Shown: piece by piece, positions 32,621 through 46,400 of the stretch | Layout of the letters: each line of letters starts with the position of its first letter | Numbering within the stretch: the stretch's first letter is position 1 | NCBI RefSeq assembly: GCF_001949145.1 | Contig: NW_019091508.1 | Span: 519,716-583,715, forward strand | Source of the DNA: Acanthaster planci | Lineage: Eukaryota > Echinodermata > Asteroidea > Valvatida > Acanthasteridae | Length of the DNA stretch: 64,000 bases | Direction of reading: 5' to 3' | Notes under the pieces: model-generated | The model's database searches: none | Told to the model about the DNA's origin: nothing | What the model saw: only the letters and a program-made list of their open reading frames with translations | Position numbers and translations under genes: made by a program

Positions 32621-34190
32621 GGCTGGAGCTATCATCCGTTTATACCAGTCACAGTGTTTGAAAGTAAAACTCTTTCATGATGCACCTGTATGGTGGACTG
32701 ACTGGTTCTGGCTGTCCTTCTTCAAAGTCCCTTCTTAAGCCCTGTCACCTTTCACAAGACCAGTCGTACTTGTACTCAACAAGAGGTGAGCAACGACAAA
32801 GGAATGTTTTTTGTCACAGTTCATTTTGAATAGATGATGGCTTGGCTCCAGACTGAATGACTTGTGAAGGACTTACGATAGACTTGCAGGGACTAGTGAT
32901 GGACTTACTTCATGTGCAGTCAGTTCTCTAGACCAGAATGTTTGCTTTGTGTGTCTGATGCAAGCAGGGTGTGCATCCGACTCATGCCAAACCCAGAAGG
33001 CGGTGGAACATGCAGTACCCTTCGTGCAACTGCATGTCTTGTTTCAGACACGCACCACCTTCTGGTGTGGGCAATCCCAGCAGTTAGATTGAATATATCA
33101 GCAGCGTCTTTGACCTCACAAGATCGCAATTGCAGATGGATAGGCCCAAGATATAACAATGAGTCTGGGGAAGAAAGAGGGCCAGGCAGGGTGTTTCACC
33201 CCTTTCAAGATCTCAGCATTGCCATAGCAGAGTTCATTGAAACTTGGTATGGATGTAGACTCATCCACTCATGTCTGCTTTGTACAACTGGAGACGTTCA
33301 GCTCCATTGAACAAAGCATTCTGCGTCCTCAAGAGTACCGTAAAACATCACTCTACATTTCTCACTGCCAAAAATGTGGAGGGGGTGATGCACGTCAACC
33401 CCGCTCACCCCAACCAGCTTCTGTAAATCTTGTGACCTCTGGCGTTCAAAGAGTATGACCAAGCACACAGTATAACTAAGAATATGTACACACATAAATC
33501 TGTCCAGGTCACAGTTTTACTGAGTATGTACACCTATACTTTGTAAACCGGAAGTATTCTTTGCATTATTCTTTCTATTATTCTTCCTTCAGCCAGAGGC
33601 GTTCTCTTGCTACATTGACGCGTATTTACAACTTATATTTAGCGAAAGCTTTGAATTTTGAAACTAGCGTTTTTTCATAATGTATTGCATTTCGTGTTTG
33701 TTTCATGGGCAAGTTGCACCTTTCCAATCCCAGTTGTTTTATATATTCATCGTTAGAAACCATGATTATAAAATCTGTTCTTCACCGCCAAAGTGAAATC
33801 TCGGACAAATCAGTAATGTCTGAATAGTTAGCCGTTTTACTATTCCAGGATCGCACATCGATGCTTTTCAATTATACAGAAAATATATGTATCCAAGAAA
33901 GTCACGCAGTTTCCCTTCGTAACGGGAGCAACAAAGTAATCGTAGATGAAGCCTGGTTTTGAGATATTTTTACTGTGCTTATGCTTTCGGGCAGTTTATT
34001 GGTTTCATGCGCATTCGAAACACTATGTGCATCATTGGGGTTCTGTTAAAAAAATTTGGCCAAGGAAAATTGGCCACTTTCCAACAGGTCTGTCCATCCC
34101 CAACTCCAATGCCGACGGTCCCCCCATCATTCTGGTTAGGAAGCCTGCCATGTAAGTCCTGGGTAGAGTTACAATGTAGGGTTAAATAGC
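32621..34190. other. Intergenic, nothing recognised
   Basis: Frames on both strands (for example 32912-33310) overlap each other and look like chance. No element or RNA gene was supported. Confidence 0.4.
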
Positions 34191-34196
34191 CTGGTT

Positions 34197-34254
34197 TGAA
34201 GAACGCTCGGGCCGTAGTTTCCAAGGTCTACGGTTCGAACCCTGTTCCAGGCAA
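34197..34254 (+). other. tRNA-like relic
   Basis: gcctggt at the start can pair with tccaggc at the end, and ggttcgaaccc fits a B box. The D arm and a normal anticodon arm are missing, and the T stem does not pair. It is best read as a decayed tRNA or SINE head, not a working gene. Confidence 0.3.
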
Positions 34255-34899
34255 CTGCTTAGGTCACCAACGAGCCTTTTCCCTCTTTTTTACCACTGCA
34301 AACAGGTTAGGCCGAATGAAATATACCTCGATAAATAACCATTAACGAGGGGCTGAAACATACGGCTGCCAACCAAGTAAGTTTGATGCCAGAAAGTTAG
34401 ATGTAAAGGTTAGATGTAAAGGAAAGAAAGGAAATGTAAAATGGGGTAAATAATCGACTCGATACATTCTTTTCATTGGTAAATATGTGTAATTGATTCT
34501 TTTTATTGTTCAGAGGACTGATTTTTACCGTTCTGTACATGATATTACATTACTGAAAATATTAAGCTTCGTTTTTGTAATACACATGTATTTACGCATG
34601 GATAAGTTGAGAATATGGATAACTCAGTCTACATGCCAACAGTTTTTTGTACAAACAATTAAAGAAAATGTACATAATGGTAGATATGCTATATAATTAA
34701 AGCAAATTCTGCATATGATGAACCTGAAGCAGATATTAGCATCCTGTTTGAAATCTATGAAGGTGTTGCAAATGTCCACGACGTGTTTGACCAGCGTGCA
34801 TTTATGTTTTTAGGTAAAGGACGCTCCCAAAGGAGTAGCCTTTTCTAAGAAGGTCGTATTTCTATTTTTTTTAAGTCTGGGGAGATGACTTAGTCACGT

Positions 34900-35070
34900 A
34901 CTTGAGCCTCTGTAAACGAATCGCCCGCACTGTCGCCGATGTAACCGACGTACGGCGTGATTGACAGTCAATCCGAGCCAGTACTTCGCTGTTAAGTAGT
35001 ACGCTGTACGTTCGTACGCGCAGCATACGCTTGTCCGCACGGCACGGCCTGATGGTTTACGAGCTCGATA
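34900..35070. promoter_or_regulatory. CpG-dense patch
   Basis: About 20 CpG dinucleotides in 150 bases stand out from a CpG-poor surround. It may be an unmethylated island or promoter, but no adjacent first exon is recognised. Confidence 0.3.
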
Positions 35071-38000
35071 TAGCAGCAGGCAGTACGTGTGTAATGTGTG
35101 GAGGGGCTGGTGGTAACGGGGCCTGGTTTTCCGTCCACCGATTCAATTCACGCCAAATCTAACTCCTTGGTCAAGGTTACATGAAAAATTGAATGGTGAC
35201 TCGTCCACAACTAGCCACTAGATTGCAATTTAGCGTGACGTCATGATACCGTCACAGATCTTGTCCTGACTCGTGGTTTGGTGTGTGTGTTTTTTCTGGT
35301 AAGCTTGCTGTCCGATTTGGAAGCAAAAGAATCTCTTGAAGTGGCCGATTAAGCGGTGAAGGGAGCTGCACCTTCAACCCTTACCCACCCACCCCCGCTT
35401 CCCCTTGATGATATTTTGTTTGTAATTCAGCGTAGCACCATTTTGAACCACGCAAGGCTCAGTTTATTTCAAACTGATTTCTAGTTTTTCAAGTGAGAAA
35501 ACTGGGCTGAATGCATGCCTGTTTACAGTCAAAACAATGGTTGGCACGTTGTCGAATTAAAGCTGCGTGGTCACACTGTATTGCCGAAGCCCTGCGGGGT
35601 CACACCGTGTGACCTTCACCGTGAGATGCGTGATTCCTTACCCCGGAGCATGCTGTCAGATTATGCATCAATTTCCTGCACCAAATAAAGCGATCACGTC
35701 CGGTCCCGCAGTGGTGGAGAATGAACAATGGAATATGCATGGCAGCCCTGATGTTTTTGTCTGGAACTTGAAGGCCACTGACGATGCCAGCCCTGATCAC
35801 GGTGTACAGCCCTGATGTTGCGTTTGTGATGACACGCCTGTTTCCTTGTATTGTGAGACTGTCAAAAAATTTCCACGTCGCAGCTCGCATTCTACAGTGC
35901 AGAATTTATTACAGTCTTGATTGAATAAATTACACTGTGCAGGTTGAGCTATCTAACATCTTCTTGTGATCTTTCTTTGCCAATTTGGTTAAGGACTTTC
36001 GTTGTAATTCTTTTCCTGAAAAGCTGAAAAATCTGGATTGGCCTGTCATGAAGCGCAACCTGGTCATTCAAGGAATGAAAGAATTCAGCGCCCGTCTTTC
36101 CGAAAGTGCACAAAACGTTAGCCCAAAAGGTTTCTCCAGATCTGCAGATGAAGCCCTTGTTAGGCGATTGGTTGACGTCAAACTGATTCTTCCCAAACGG
36201 AACGGGAGTGGCGCTAAATACGGCTCTGCAACCGAGGAAGTTGCCATACGCGCTACTTCTTCATTAGCGAAGAAGCTTACCTGTGAAGATTCTGCACAAA
36301 CGGTTTGGCAGGCTGGTTGGTTAGTTGGTTTTGGTTGGTATGCTCTCGTTTGTTTGTTTGGTTTTTTCTTAGACGAAAACTATAATCAGAATATAGAGGT
36401 CACATATAATTATGGAAAATCTTGGGGGGATTGGATTGGCCAATGTGGATGGATGTTTTACTAAATTTATTAACAGATCATTGCAAAGTGTTCACTAAAA
36501 AATGAAACTTAGGGAGGTCGAATCCTTGAGGGTAGCAGCCCTTTTATTGAAAAGCCGCCTTATTTCCTGTGTTTATTATGCTTAAGGTATCTGTCTTAAC
36601 ATGTTATCCTCAGTGAAGTTTGAAAAGTCCGCATGTGTCCATTCGTTCTCAGCAGAGTGACACTTCACAAACCGGCCAGCCCAGACATTTTCCCGAGAGG
36701 AAGGCCGCATACGCTGTCATTGATTAATTTACTCTGGCGAGATGTCGCAAATTGAAGCCCGTTTTTTAACCTGTTATGCCATATATAACAGGTAGGATGT
36801 TTTCCCTACCCTCCGAGAATTATCGTAAATCTCTCAATCATTGCTCCGCGTCGCGTCAAGCAGTTTCTGTGGTCCTCGTCTCAAATCTTCTAAACTGGAA
36901 TTTCTGAGCTGTTTTGCGTTCTGTTCTGTCCTGATCGCAGGTCATCTTACGTGCACCTTTTCATTGTGCGTCGATCCAGGGACGCGCGGAAGGACCCGTT
37001 TTTCGAAGTATAAATGCCCCGACAGAATGGCTTGGCAAATACGGACTGTTTTTCTCCGTCGGACTCGCCAAATCCCTATTTTAGGACATTCAATTTGTAA
37101 CCGGGTTTGCAAAGTGATTCGTTAAAATAAGTGAAGAGGCGGGCTGAATTTAAAAATATGCACTCGTGTGTGTAAACGTTGCGTGTTTTCAGAACCCGTT
37201 TTTGCCCCCCCCCGCTTGAGTGCTTTCGAGTTTCTTTCCCCAGAGACCTGACAGGCTCAGGAAATACGACTTGTTTAGAAGACATTCGGGTACCTTGAGG
37301 TTTTCAAGGCTCCAAAATTACGCGGTACCGGTATAGGGCAAGATTCGCGACTTAAGTGTGACCGTTTATAATCTTGACAGCTGAAACGGTTGAATAAAGT
37401 GGATAATTGTACGGGAGATTTCAGATCACTTGATTTATTTCGCTCTTTTTTACAAGGGAAACTAATTTAGGAACAAGTTCTTCAGCTATATTGAATATAG
37501 CTTGTACCGACTGTCCAAATTAAAGGAATAATGTATTTATACAAATACAATGAATTTTAATGAGCATTTTCCACAATGCAGCCTTTATGGCATCGATATC
37601 AGTAGCTTCTTTTGTCGTGAAAAAAAAAGAGCGCACAGTTACAATTTTGTCTTGGAAACTAAGATTCCGTGAAAGTGTCAAGTGGGGAAGCATGTCATTT
37701 TCTGATTTGTTATAGACCATGTTATTGGATGGAAATTGGCTTTCTGATCAACAACTCCACAAAATGCAGCCAGGCACGGTCCTCCCGTGTAACTCATTTT
37801 GTGACACCCTTTGTAATTATGTAAGCCGACGAGTGACGGACTTGTTTGGTCCGCTCTTAGATTCCATTCACGCGGTGTCTTTACTTTTATTTCCCGATTC
37901 AGCGAGATTCGTGCATATTGTATTTCTCGCCTGTACCTATTATTATTTCGCCTGCGAACCAGGAAAGGCCGGTGGGCCACCTGCGGCCAGCGAGCGTTCT

Positions 38001-40159
38001 GCCACAAAATAACAAGATTGTATTAATATCGTTTGGTCCGCCTGTGACATGCTGCTTTGAAGGGGCAGTTTTGTCTGCCATGATTTCTCGTTGAGATCTC
38101 GCGTGATTTTGCAGTGGTACGGAAGCATTCCACCTACGCCTGAAGCCTGGTTCCCCCTCCCTCTTCCTTTCCCCACTGATTCACGGCTGTTTTTTTCTTG
38201 ACGAGAAGGCGAACACAATCGCAAATTTGTGACGTCAGATCCAGTATTCGCGCGGCATATTCGCAAAAGTGGAAACATCAATTCGAGCGAAAATTCGCTG
38301 CAGCAAATCTGCCGTGACGTCAAATATGCTTCGCTTTCACATTCGCCTGAAGTATGAACCGGACTGAAAGGTTTGAAAGAAAGGCCCCATCACCGCAAGT
38401 GAACCTGCAGCGTACTTATTTAGATTCTTTCCTTTTAATCAGTAAAGCTGATGGATCATTTTAAGAAGGGTCCAATTTTTTTCAGTGTCCCTGTCGCATC
38501 TGACATGATTTTGTAAGTTCCGAACACATTCTGTAATTTCCAAAAGTGATGAATTAATTCAAATTACCTGCCAAACAAATAAAAATAGTTCGAAATCAAT
38601 TTCAGTGATATTTCCGTGTAAAATTACAGAGATCAGGTGCAACAGGAACACAAAAGGACTCTGAATTAATAGAATAACCCTTACACGAGTTTTGAAATGC
38701 AAATCGACATGCAACATTATGCAATTATTTTAGCGTCGCGGTTGTGTGATATTTAATCTAGTGATAGCACCTTCCAGGATTGTTACGAGTAAGTTTAGAT
38801 TTCTCACTGTTCGGTTAATTCCATCTACAATGAGATGCACTTTTAATGTGACATTTTTACATAATAATTAACCGTGCTGAGTTGACTCGGCGCATCTGGC
38901 GCTTCCAAAATAAAAAAAAACGCCTAGCGAAAATGAGCATTTGAAGAGACAGTTTCCTGTGTTTATTAGAGACATGGGCATTGCAGTCCCTTTCTTGGCT
39001 GTGTTCTGTCCAGGGAACTCAAAATATAATTGACACTCCGACCTTGCCTGAAGTCGGCTCTGCGGTTCAATTCTTTTGAAAATAGCAGGGAAATAATGGG
39101 TCTAAATAGGGATTCCGAAGGAGAGGTCACGTTCTAGACGCACAGCGGACCATAGGAAGATGGAAGCTGTGGACGTGGCGAGCTTCGGCTATGATATCAT
39201 TACTGCACGTCAATGATGTGTGCATTATTCCGGTCCTGTACACCACCTGAGGGCAGAAACGAGGGGCCGTGTGGCCAATTATTTGAAGTATTGTGATAAG
39301 AAACAATGTCCGATGTTGAAAACGGGCCTGGGCTGAGCAAAATAAACTACATTAAACTGTGAATAGCGGACCGGCCCTTCCAGTTGGTGTAGTTTTCGTG
39401 AACGCAGCGGGAACCTATGCCTAATTGAGCGTGAAACGTACCGTAGATAATTGGTTAAGTACTGCAGTGAAGTCGATTTTTCTTGTATGTATTTTTAGCC
39501 TAAGTTCACATAATCAGTATCTGCCTCGAGCAGAATCGCCCCCTCATCGGTTGAAAAGAACCTTGTTGGTCAGGAATGTGCATTTTGTTGGTACAGATGC
39601 GACCGTGATGCATGGGTTTCCTAGTTCCTAGTGTGAAGCACCGGAGTGCAGTTCCGACCAAAGGAGCCGCCGTTGCTAAGAAAATAGCGCCCTACGACTA
39701 TGCTCCCCCCTCCAAAAGAAGGGGAGGGCCTTTAGTAAAAAATGAATGGCGAATTTTATCGATTCAGTTCCCCTTCACCCGAAGCGTGTAAAACGCCCCC
39801 AAAAGTTGTTTAACCCGTCAGAAAGATATGAACACAATTTCTAAATTGTTGTTTTCCTCGAATATTTCGTTCTGGATTCGTCTTTGGTACCACCGGTCGT
39901 AAAAGGGTAGCATTGGTGTGCAGTATTTCAGCTGAGCACCTAGATACCCTGGACCTTCTGTCCCCCCTTATAAGATTTGAGGCAAATTTATTCATTTGGG
40001 TCTACACAAAAGACTGCACAATGCTTGTGTACTTGCTGAATTGCATAGCCTACAGTTTCTTTTGCCTTTTCTCTTTGCCTTATTGATATACATGCATTTC
40101 GCCATCGCAGGCTGCTTTCAATATAGTCACTCGTGTTTTGTCGTATTCTTTGCAGCTAG
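35071..40159. other. Intergenic, no supported gene
   Basis: The longest frame (35985-36464, 159 codons, no ATG at its start, first bases TTG) has no recognised motif and no clear splice or promoter context. The rest is unannotated noncoding DNA. Confidence 0.35.
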
Positions 40160-40435
40160 GGAGAAATATAGGCGCCGCCAAGTGGTTGCCACGGAGAGGC
40201 TTTCGCAGTGTATTGTGGGAAAATATCGACAAAGTGCGGCCAGCTGGGGTGCGCGCAGGAAACTTAAATTTCAATGTTTGTCTTGAACATTTGAAAGTGC
40301 TTTTGATTATATAAAGGTGGTGGTCTTTTGTGAGGTGCAGAATGCCCTTGATCGGTCAAATGTTTCCTCAATGCTTTTGTCAACCAAAAACTTGTAAAAT
40401 GGCCTCTTGGTGGCGCACTGTGTTTTGAATTGTCC
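40160..40435. mobile_element. MITE, family A copy 3 (decayed)
   Basis: ggttgccacggagaggc at 40184 and, at the right, aaaatggcctcttggtggcg with gcactgtgttttgaattgtc match the inner and outer parts of the family A ends. The outer left repeat is lost. Confidence 0.55.
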
Positions 40436-43400
40436 GAAGTGTTTTTCATGTTTCGCATTGCACGGGCCTATTATATTGGCTCTCTGTAGCCTAATTAGCA
40501 TATACCGTCTTAATTAGTTCGCTTATTCGTTACATGCACTGTGTATCCTTGAACTGAAGGCCATCATACAGACGCGTTAAATCGATGCGTGACGTGACTG
40601 CGCTGGTCGTGGTCCGCCTGGAATCGATCAATTAGGATCAACTTACAGCAAATCGAAAGTCGCAGCTCAGTTACGTTTTGCACAACGTCACTCAACCAGT
40701 TCAGTCTTGACTTTATCCAGTCAGTAAACTTGAGCAAGACTCATCCTGACTGGAACAGACTTTAAGTCGATGTGCCTTTCAAATTGACAGCAGAATGCCC
40801 TGCACGCAGGTGCCTTTAAGGACCTATTTGGTGTTTAACCACACCTGACTCGACCCACATCTAACTAGGCATTTAACTTGACTCTTGTAATTCACCCTTG
40901 TAATAACTGTCAAGCTAGTACAAGTTATCTAGCTTTGTCTGAAGTTGATACTTTGAGTATTTCCCCTTAATTCCAGCATGCTTATTTGGTACGTATTAAT
41001 TGGCAAAAAGATACAAGCTTTTCTTACATCTGGATAACTAAACGGAAAATTAAGGCTCCACACTAGAAACGGCTTACACAAAAGTTCGCTCCTGTCCAGC
41101 GCCCTGTAAGGGCGCCGGGAAGGGCTGATAGCCTTGCACAAAGTTGAAGGAAATACGTCACACGGGGTCACAGCTAACAACGCGCACGAGCTCGTTCAGT
41201 GTGTTTCACAAGCTGCAGTTATCAATTCGATATTTTCTTTTTCTTAATTCCACATTACTGAAAATATTCTGACTACACGTTATTCGTTCATCTGAAATTG
41301 ATGAAGATAACCAGTGATTTGAAATCGTCAAAAGACATGTGATCAGTGATACGTAACGGGAAGATAAATTATTACACTGTGTGCCAAGACCGTGTTTTCA
41401 TCATAGCCAACACTTTTTCCGTGCCAAAGCATTGCCATTGGCGAACCAAAAAATTTAGATAACGATTCGCTCACAGGAGGAGATAACCTCAAGGTCACAG
41501 GTCATGTGCAATGTAGCCAATCATAGTGCCAAGCCATCAACCCTTCCCGAGCGCCCTCCTCAGGGCGTGCTTCTGTACAATTAACTTTACTCCTATGGCG
41601 TCGACTCCAAACTAAAGCAAAGGTTGATGTAACCTATTAAAACTAAATTATTTAAGCGGGCGATCTTCGGTTGGTGTGAAAATTGCCACCCTTTTGCTCA
41701 CAATAAATTTGCTTGTTCAAATTGGTATTCACGCTGTCGGCTTTAGGCGTTGTATCGTTTCCTTCCTCTGGGGCGTGAGTTGTTCCAGTAAAATGGGCGA
41801 CCGCGCACTCAACGACGGGTTTGCAGACATACCTTTGAAATGCCTGCACTTTAATCGGCGTTCAGGTGCGCCCTTCATTACGCATTTATGGCTTTCATTA
41901 TTAAGACGCGTCATTGTCAGTTTCTAGAATACACACAATCAAGAGTTGCCAGCGTACACTAAGGTTTGGTGTCTTTGAATGGAATGTACCAAGTGTGAAG
42001 CCTTCAAAGCTGAGCATCGAGGGCTGTAGAGGAGCAACGTTACAGGGCATACAAAATAAGGGGATACCACGAAAATAGAGAATCCTCTTGAGGCTAAATG
42101 CACGTTAGGATGTCCCAAGGGGCAACACGTAGATAGGTTTCAACACCTTTGGATAGGGGTGTTGTGAGTGTTAAGGACAGCAAGCCGAGCTTAGCGCAAC
42201 AGCGTGACGTTAAGAAATATCTGCCGTGTAGAACAGGCCTGCAGGAGTGTAGCATGGAGATATATACTGTTGGCTGCGGGGCAGGAACTTGAAAAGGTAA
42301 GTGGGTTCTGTTACTTCCATTACCGTGTGTGTTGTATCGCCAGTTGGTGCCAAGTGAATCGGATGCAGTCATAGGACTCGACTCCTTTGATTAAGTTCAG
42401 GATATCACGTCTATTATGGGTTGGATCTGATGGATGAAAGTAGCAGATCCAACACCATTCCAACGTTTTTCAAAAGCACGCCGTAAGAGGCCCTTGGATG
42501 TCTTGAACAAATAAAGAGTAACGCCAACAGAATGTGCACGTACTTCTTAGCTCTTCTGAGCCAGTATGTTTCCCCGTTATGTGCATGTAGGTGACGTGAA
42601 AGAATAACACTGAATTGTTATTGGAGTTCAGTCTTCCGAGACCAAGTTGGATCGACGTAAAGCTTCAAGGTTCTGGTACGTGTATTTGGGCCAACATTAC
42701 GGTTTCTCTTTCTCAATTTCTAAAGTTTTGTCGCACCTAAAGGGATTTTTTTAAATTCATCTAGCCAGCTGTCGAAAACAGTTTCGGTCGATCTTTTTGA
42801 TATTTGATTATTATGTACATAGGGAATTTTGCAACCTGGTGGGTGTTGCGGCCCTTTTGGTAAATCTATTGGTTGCGGCCCGTTTCTCAAGCGCATCTTC
42901 CCTGTGGGAGCTGAGCCGGCCCCGAGTCGCTTGCGCCGGGTGCTTACTTTGTTTTGATGATATTAGCTGATAGCGAAGCACTATGCTCCAGAAAATTTTC
43001 AACTTTTGCCACCCCCACTTAATGTGAGGCAGCAAACCGTTTCACAGGAAACTACACGATTGCGTTGCCAAGGCAGATCGGATCTCGTCCCCAGGGTTCG
43101 GACCATTTAAACATTCAGTAAAACAGCTTTTGGTTGAGCGCTACTTGACTCATATTGGACAAGGCTGGCGTCTTGGTTTTTGATTATTCTGGGACAACGC
43201 ATGCTCTGTGGGGCGCGCTATCCATGTAAGTCTCATGCCATGTGTATCGTTGTTGGCTGCAGGCACTCTGCAAATATAAGCTATATTGGCAACAAACTTT
43301 GCTAAGCAGCACTCTCTGCCTGGCAGTTCCATGAAATAAGGGGGTGCTTTTGCTCGAGACGGATACCATATTCAAAATCTGTTGGAATTAAGTTTTTAAA

Positions 43401-46400
43401 TGGACTTACCTCTGAATAGTGAGGAGATAAAGGAATACGCGCCTCTTTTACTAAAGTTCTTGTTTGAAGATTGGACATCTGTATTCCCGTATGTCCTAAC
43501 ATACTAACCTGCTAGCATTCTCCCTTTATTTCACCATTATTATGAATTAAGCAGGGAAACATACACGACAACATAAGTAAACGATGCCAGTCAACCCACA
43601 AACAATTGACAGTAGAAAAATCATCTGAGCATTTCACGAATTCAAGTTATAAGCGTTTTTAGTCTGTCAAGCTATAGCTCTGTGGTCAAACGATGGGGAA
43701 AGTTGTTATTATAAAAAATAAGCTTCGAATATTAAAACAATAACAAATGTCCGATGTCTGATTTTTGCCCTTTGCATCTTCTTCGGTCAATAATCATGCA
43801 AAGTTGTAAATATAATGCCGGCTCGTGTATATACATAAAACACTACAGCTTGGGTTCAGATTTCAAGTTTAGTTTGTCTGATTTGGTTAATATTTATGTT
43901 TTCTGGGTCTTGCTAACAGGGGTAAGTGGACGGTATGTGATCAGATAAAACTAGCTTAGACAAAAAAAACACTGCAAAATCTGTTTGAAGAAAAACTGTG
44001 GCTGAGTTTGGGCGGCTTGTTCTCGTGTGTCCATGAACAGCTCGATTTGTTGTTCGTGGGTCGGCCGCTCGAACGCTGGGAGCGTACAGCCGGGTGTTGC
44101 TGGTAGTTAGTAGAAAGCAACATGCAACATGGCGACGAGGGTTAATGGTTGGATAAATGGGCTGCATTCTTTTCAGTTTAAAAATGAACTTAATTTCTGT
44201 ACTACAGAACACTATCAATATCAGTTTTGCAAAACGTTCTATTGTCTCCGACTTTATACGGTAAGCCAGCTCGCTATTTTTGCGGCCGTTCAAACTCTCA
44301 CGACTTTTTCCGTGTGTTTGTGAAATAAGACGAGGAGGTAGTGTGTGATCCTGTTCTGAGAACAGTGTTTTGGGGTCATGTTCCTGCCGTTCGAGTGCGA
44401 GAGCAAGAAACGCGTGTCAAGAACAAGCCACTCCACCTGTGTGTTTGCTCCGGAGTCAACTTTTCCCACTGACAATATACGTGTTGCAGATTAAATTCAC
44501 TCGAAATCCTACAGGATCCAGCCATTAGTATATCAGTCAATCAACATTTAAGCGATCATTACCCCGATCTGCAACAACATGAGAGTACGCGTCCCGTTAA
44601 AGCAAAGGGCAGCATCAACAATCGGTTTTTATTACGGACACGTAACGAGAAAAGGCACAAAGGAACCCCACATCAGACCCAATTTCCTCCCAGAATTCTA
44701 GTCCATTTCACCGCACGTCTTTTCCACGTATAGGCCCATCTAATGTAAAACTGATTGAAATTGCCAGCGTCGGGCCGTTCACGTTGAGGGAAGGGATTGA
44801 ATTCGGGGTAGACAGGGCGACGTGGACCAATGGGACTGTCCTGACTCATTTGAGCATGCATGTAAGCCGACATTGACTTTCATACGGGTACTTTGACAAA
44901 CATTACAGCCATGTCCGAAGCAGGGCTCGAGAGCTGCGGCTACGACTATATTCATCGTGTCTCCACACATTTCGAACGTGTGGAAACCGGTACCTAGCTG
45001 CAGACTGCATGCAGATTAGCATGCAGCCTAACGCTTCGGTAAACGTTGACAATGTTAGGCCTACCAAAGTACATGTATAACAGATTTTTGGAATAATTTG
45101 CAGATGCACTTGGATATGGAGAGAAAAAGTATGGCCCAGTGAACACACGGTATTCTTTCAAGGTCGAATCATTGGTTGAAATGGCGTTACATGTGTTATG
45201 TTTTACCTGGCACAGCCCCCTCCTCTCACATTGTAAATGGTCACAATCTTTCCTGGTTATTCCTATAGCCGACAGTTTTTCCTAGGGAATTGACATAATA
45301 TTGCGGCTTATCCCAGCCGGTAAGCAATGCTTCCTTCATGATAATGCATGCCACTCAGATGCCTTCTTTTTTGCGTGCTGTGTCGTGGTTGCGGACCAGC
45401 ATCCTGTGGTTTGGCACTGGCATTTGCCCCCCCCACACATACACATTCGATTTTCCATAAAAACTGAAGGCTCTCCGCACTGAACAGGACCGTGAACTCG
45501 CTGTTTGATGGGTCCAAGAGGAATCCTTTTGAATGTTTTTCGCATGCTTGCATACAAACACCCCACATCCTGTTTTCACGCAAAAGCATCCAGTCGACAA
45601 AGCACCCACTCTTCCATACTCCTCACAATTCCAATAAGATTTTGGATTCGGAAAAGCACTTGACCACTGCCACATACAAGGTGAACCTTCCAAGGGGTGA
45701 ACGTAACTGCCCTTCCCGCCCCCTTTTGCGGAGCAGCCCAGTTCGGCCCTTGCAGAACCGACAGCGAGAGATACCGAGATGAGCTCATGTACAACGTCAA
45801 CAAGAACCTCGATTCAAACTTAAATTCCACCTTCTTTCTAAATATATTCCCAGAATTGAAAATGTTGCAGGGGGACCACTTGTCTAGTCCCGTCACGAGA
45901 CCAACCCGAGTTGTTGCGAAATGGCGAAAGGAGAATATATTATTACTAGTACCGGCGCTTGGGAATTCCCTCCCGGTGGTTTTTAAACACTCTATCCAAT
46001 GCTTCTCAAAGCCCCGCTATCTCTGATGACAAAGAAGAGTGGATATGTTTTCCCTGAGGAGAAGAGAAAATCAAACAAAGGGCAAATAACACAAACTGAC
46101 AGAACTAAATATATCCACAAGCACTCGTCGTCTGAGGCTTGGAGCAATATTGTTAAATCCCTGGGGACGCACATCGGTAAGTGCTAGACATACAAGGATC
46201 TTAGCGTTCCAAACACTGGAGTGATCTCTCTCCGTCTTTCTCATGAACCGGTATTGTTTTACCCGCCTTTCGTGATCAATAACAATCAATATCAACGCTA
46301 CCGTAGCGTTTAATTAGCAGGAATTGATAGGGCAAACAGTGGCACATTGCACGCAAATATGCCTGTCGTGTACGTCATTGACGCTCGGGCTGCAAGCGTC

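Noticed and set aside
32912-33310. 132-codon frame in the intergenic region
   Set aside because: There is an overlapping open frame on the other strand, low-complexity cysteine-rich content and no context. Treated as chance.
34197-34254. Functional tRNA gene
   Set aside because: The acceptor stem and B box are suggestive but the D arm and T stem fail; retained only as a relic.
35985-36464. 159-codon plus-strand frame
   Set aside because: It starts at TTG, shows no recognised motif and has no convincing splice sites or promoter. It is possible by chance in a 64-kb window; left as unsupported.
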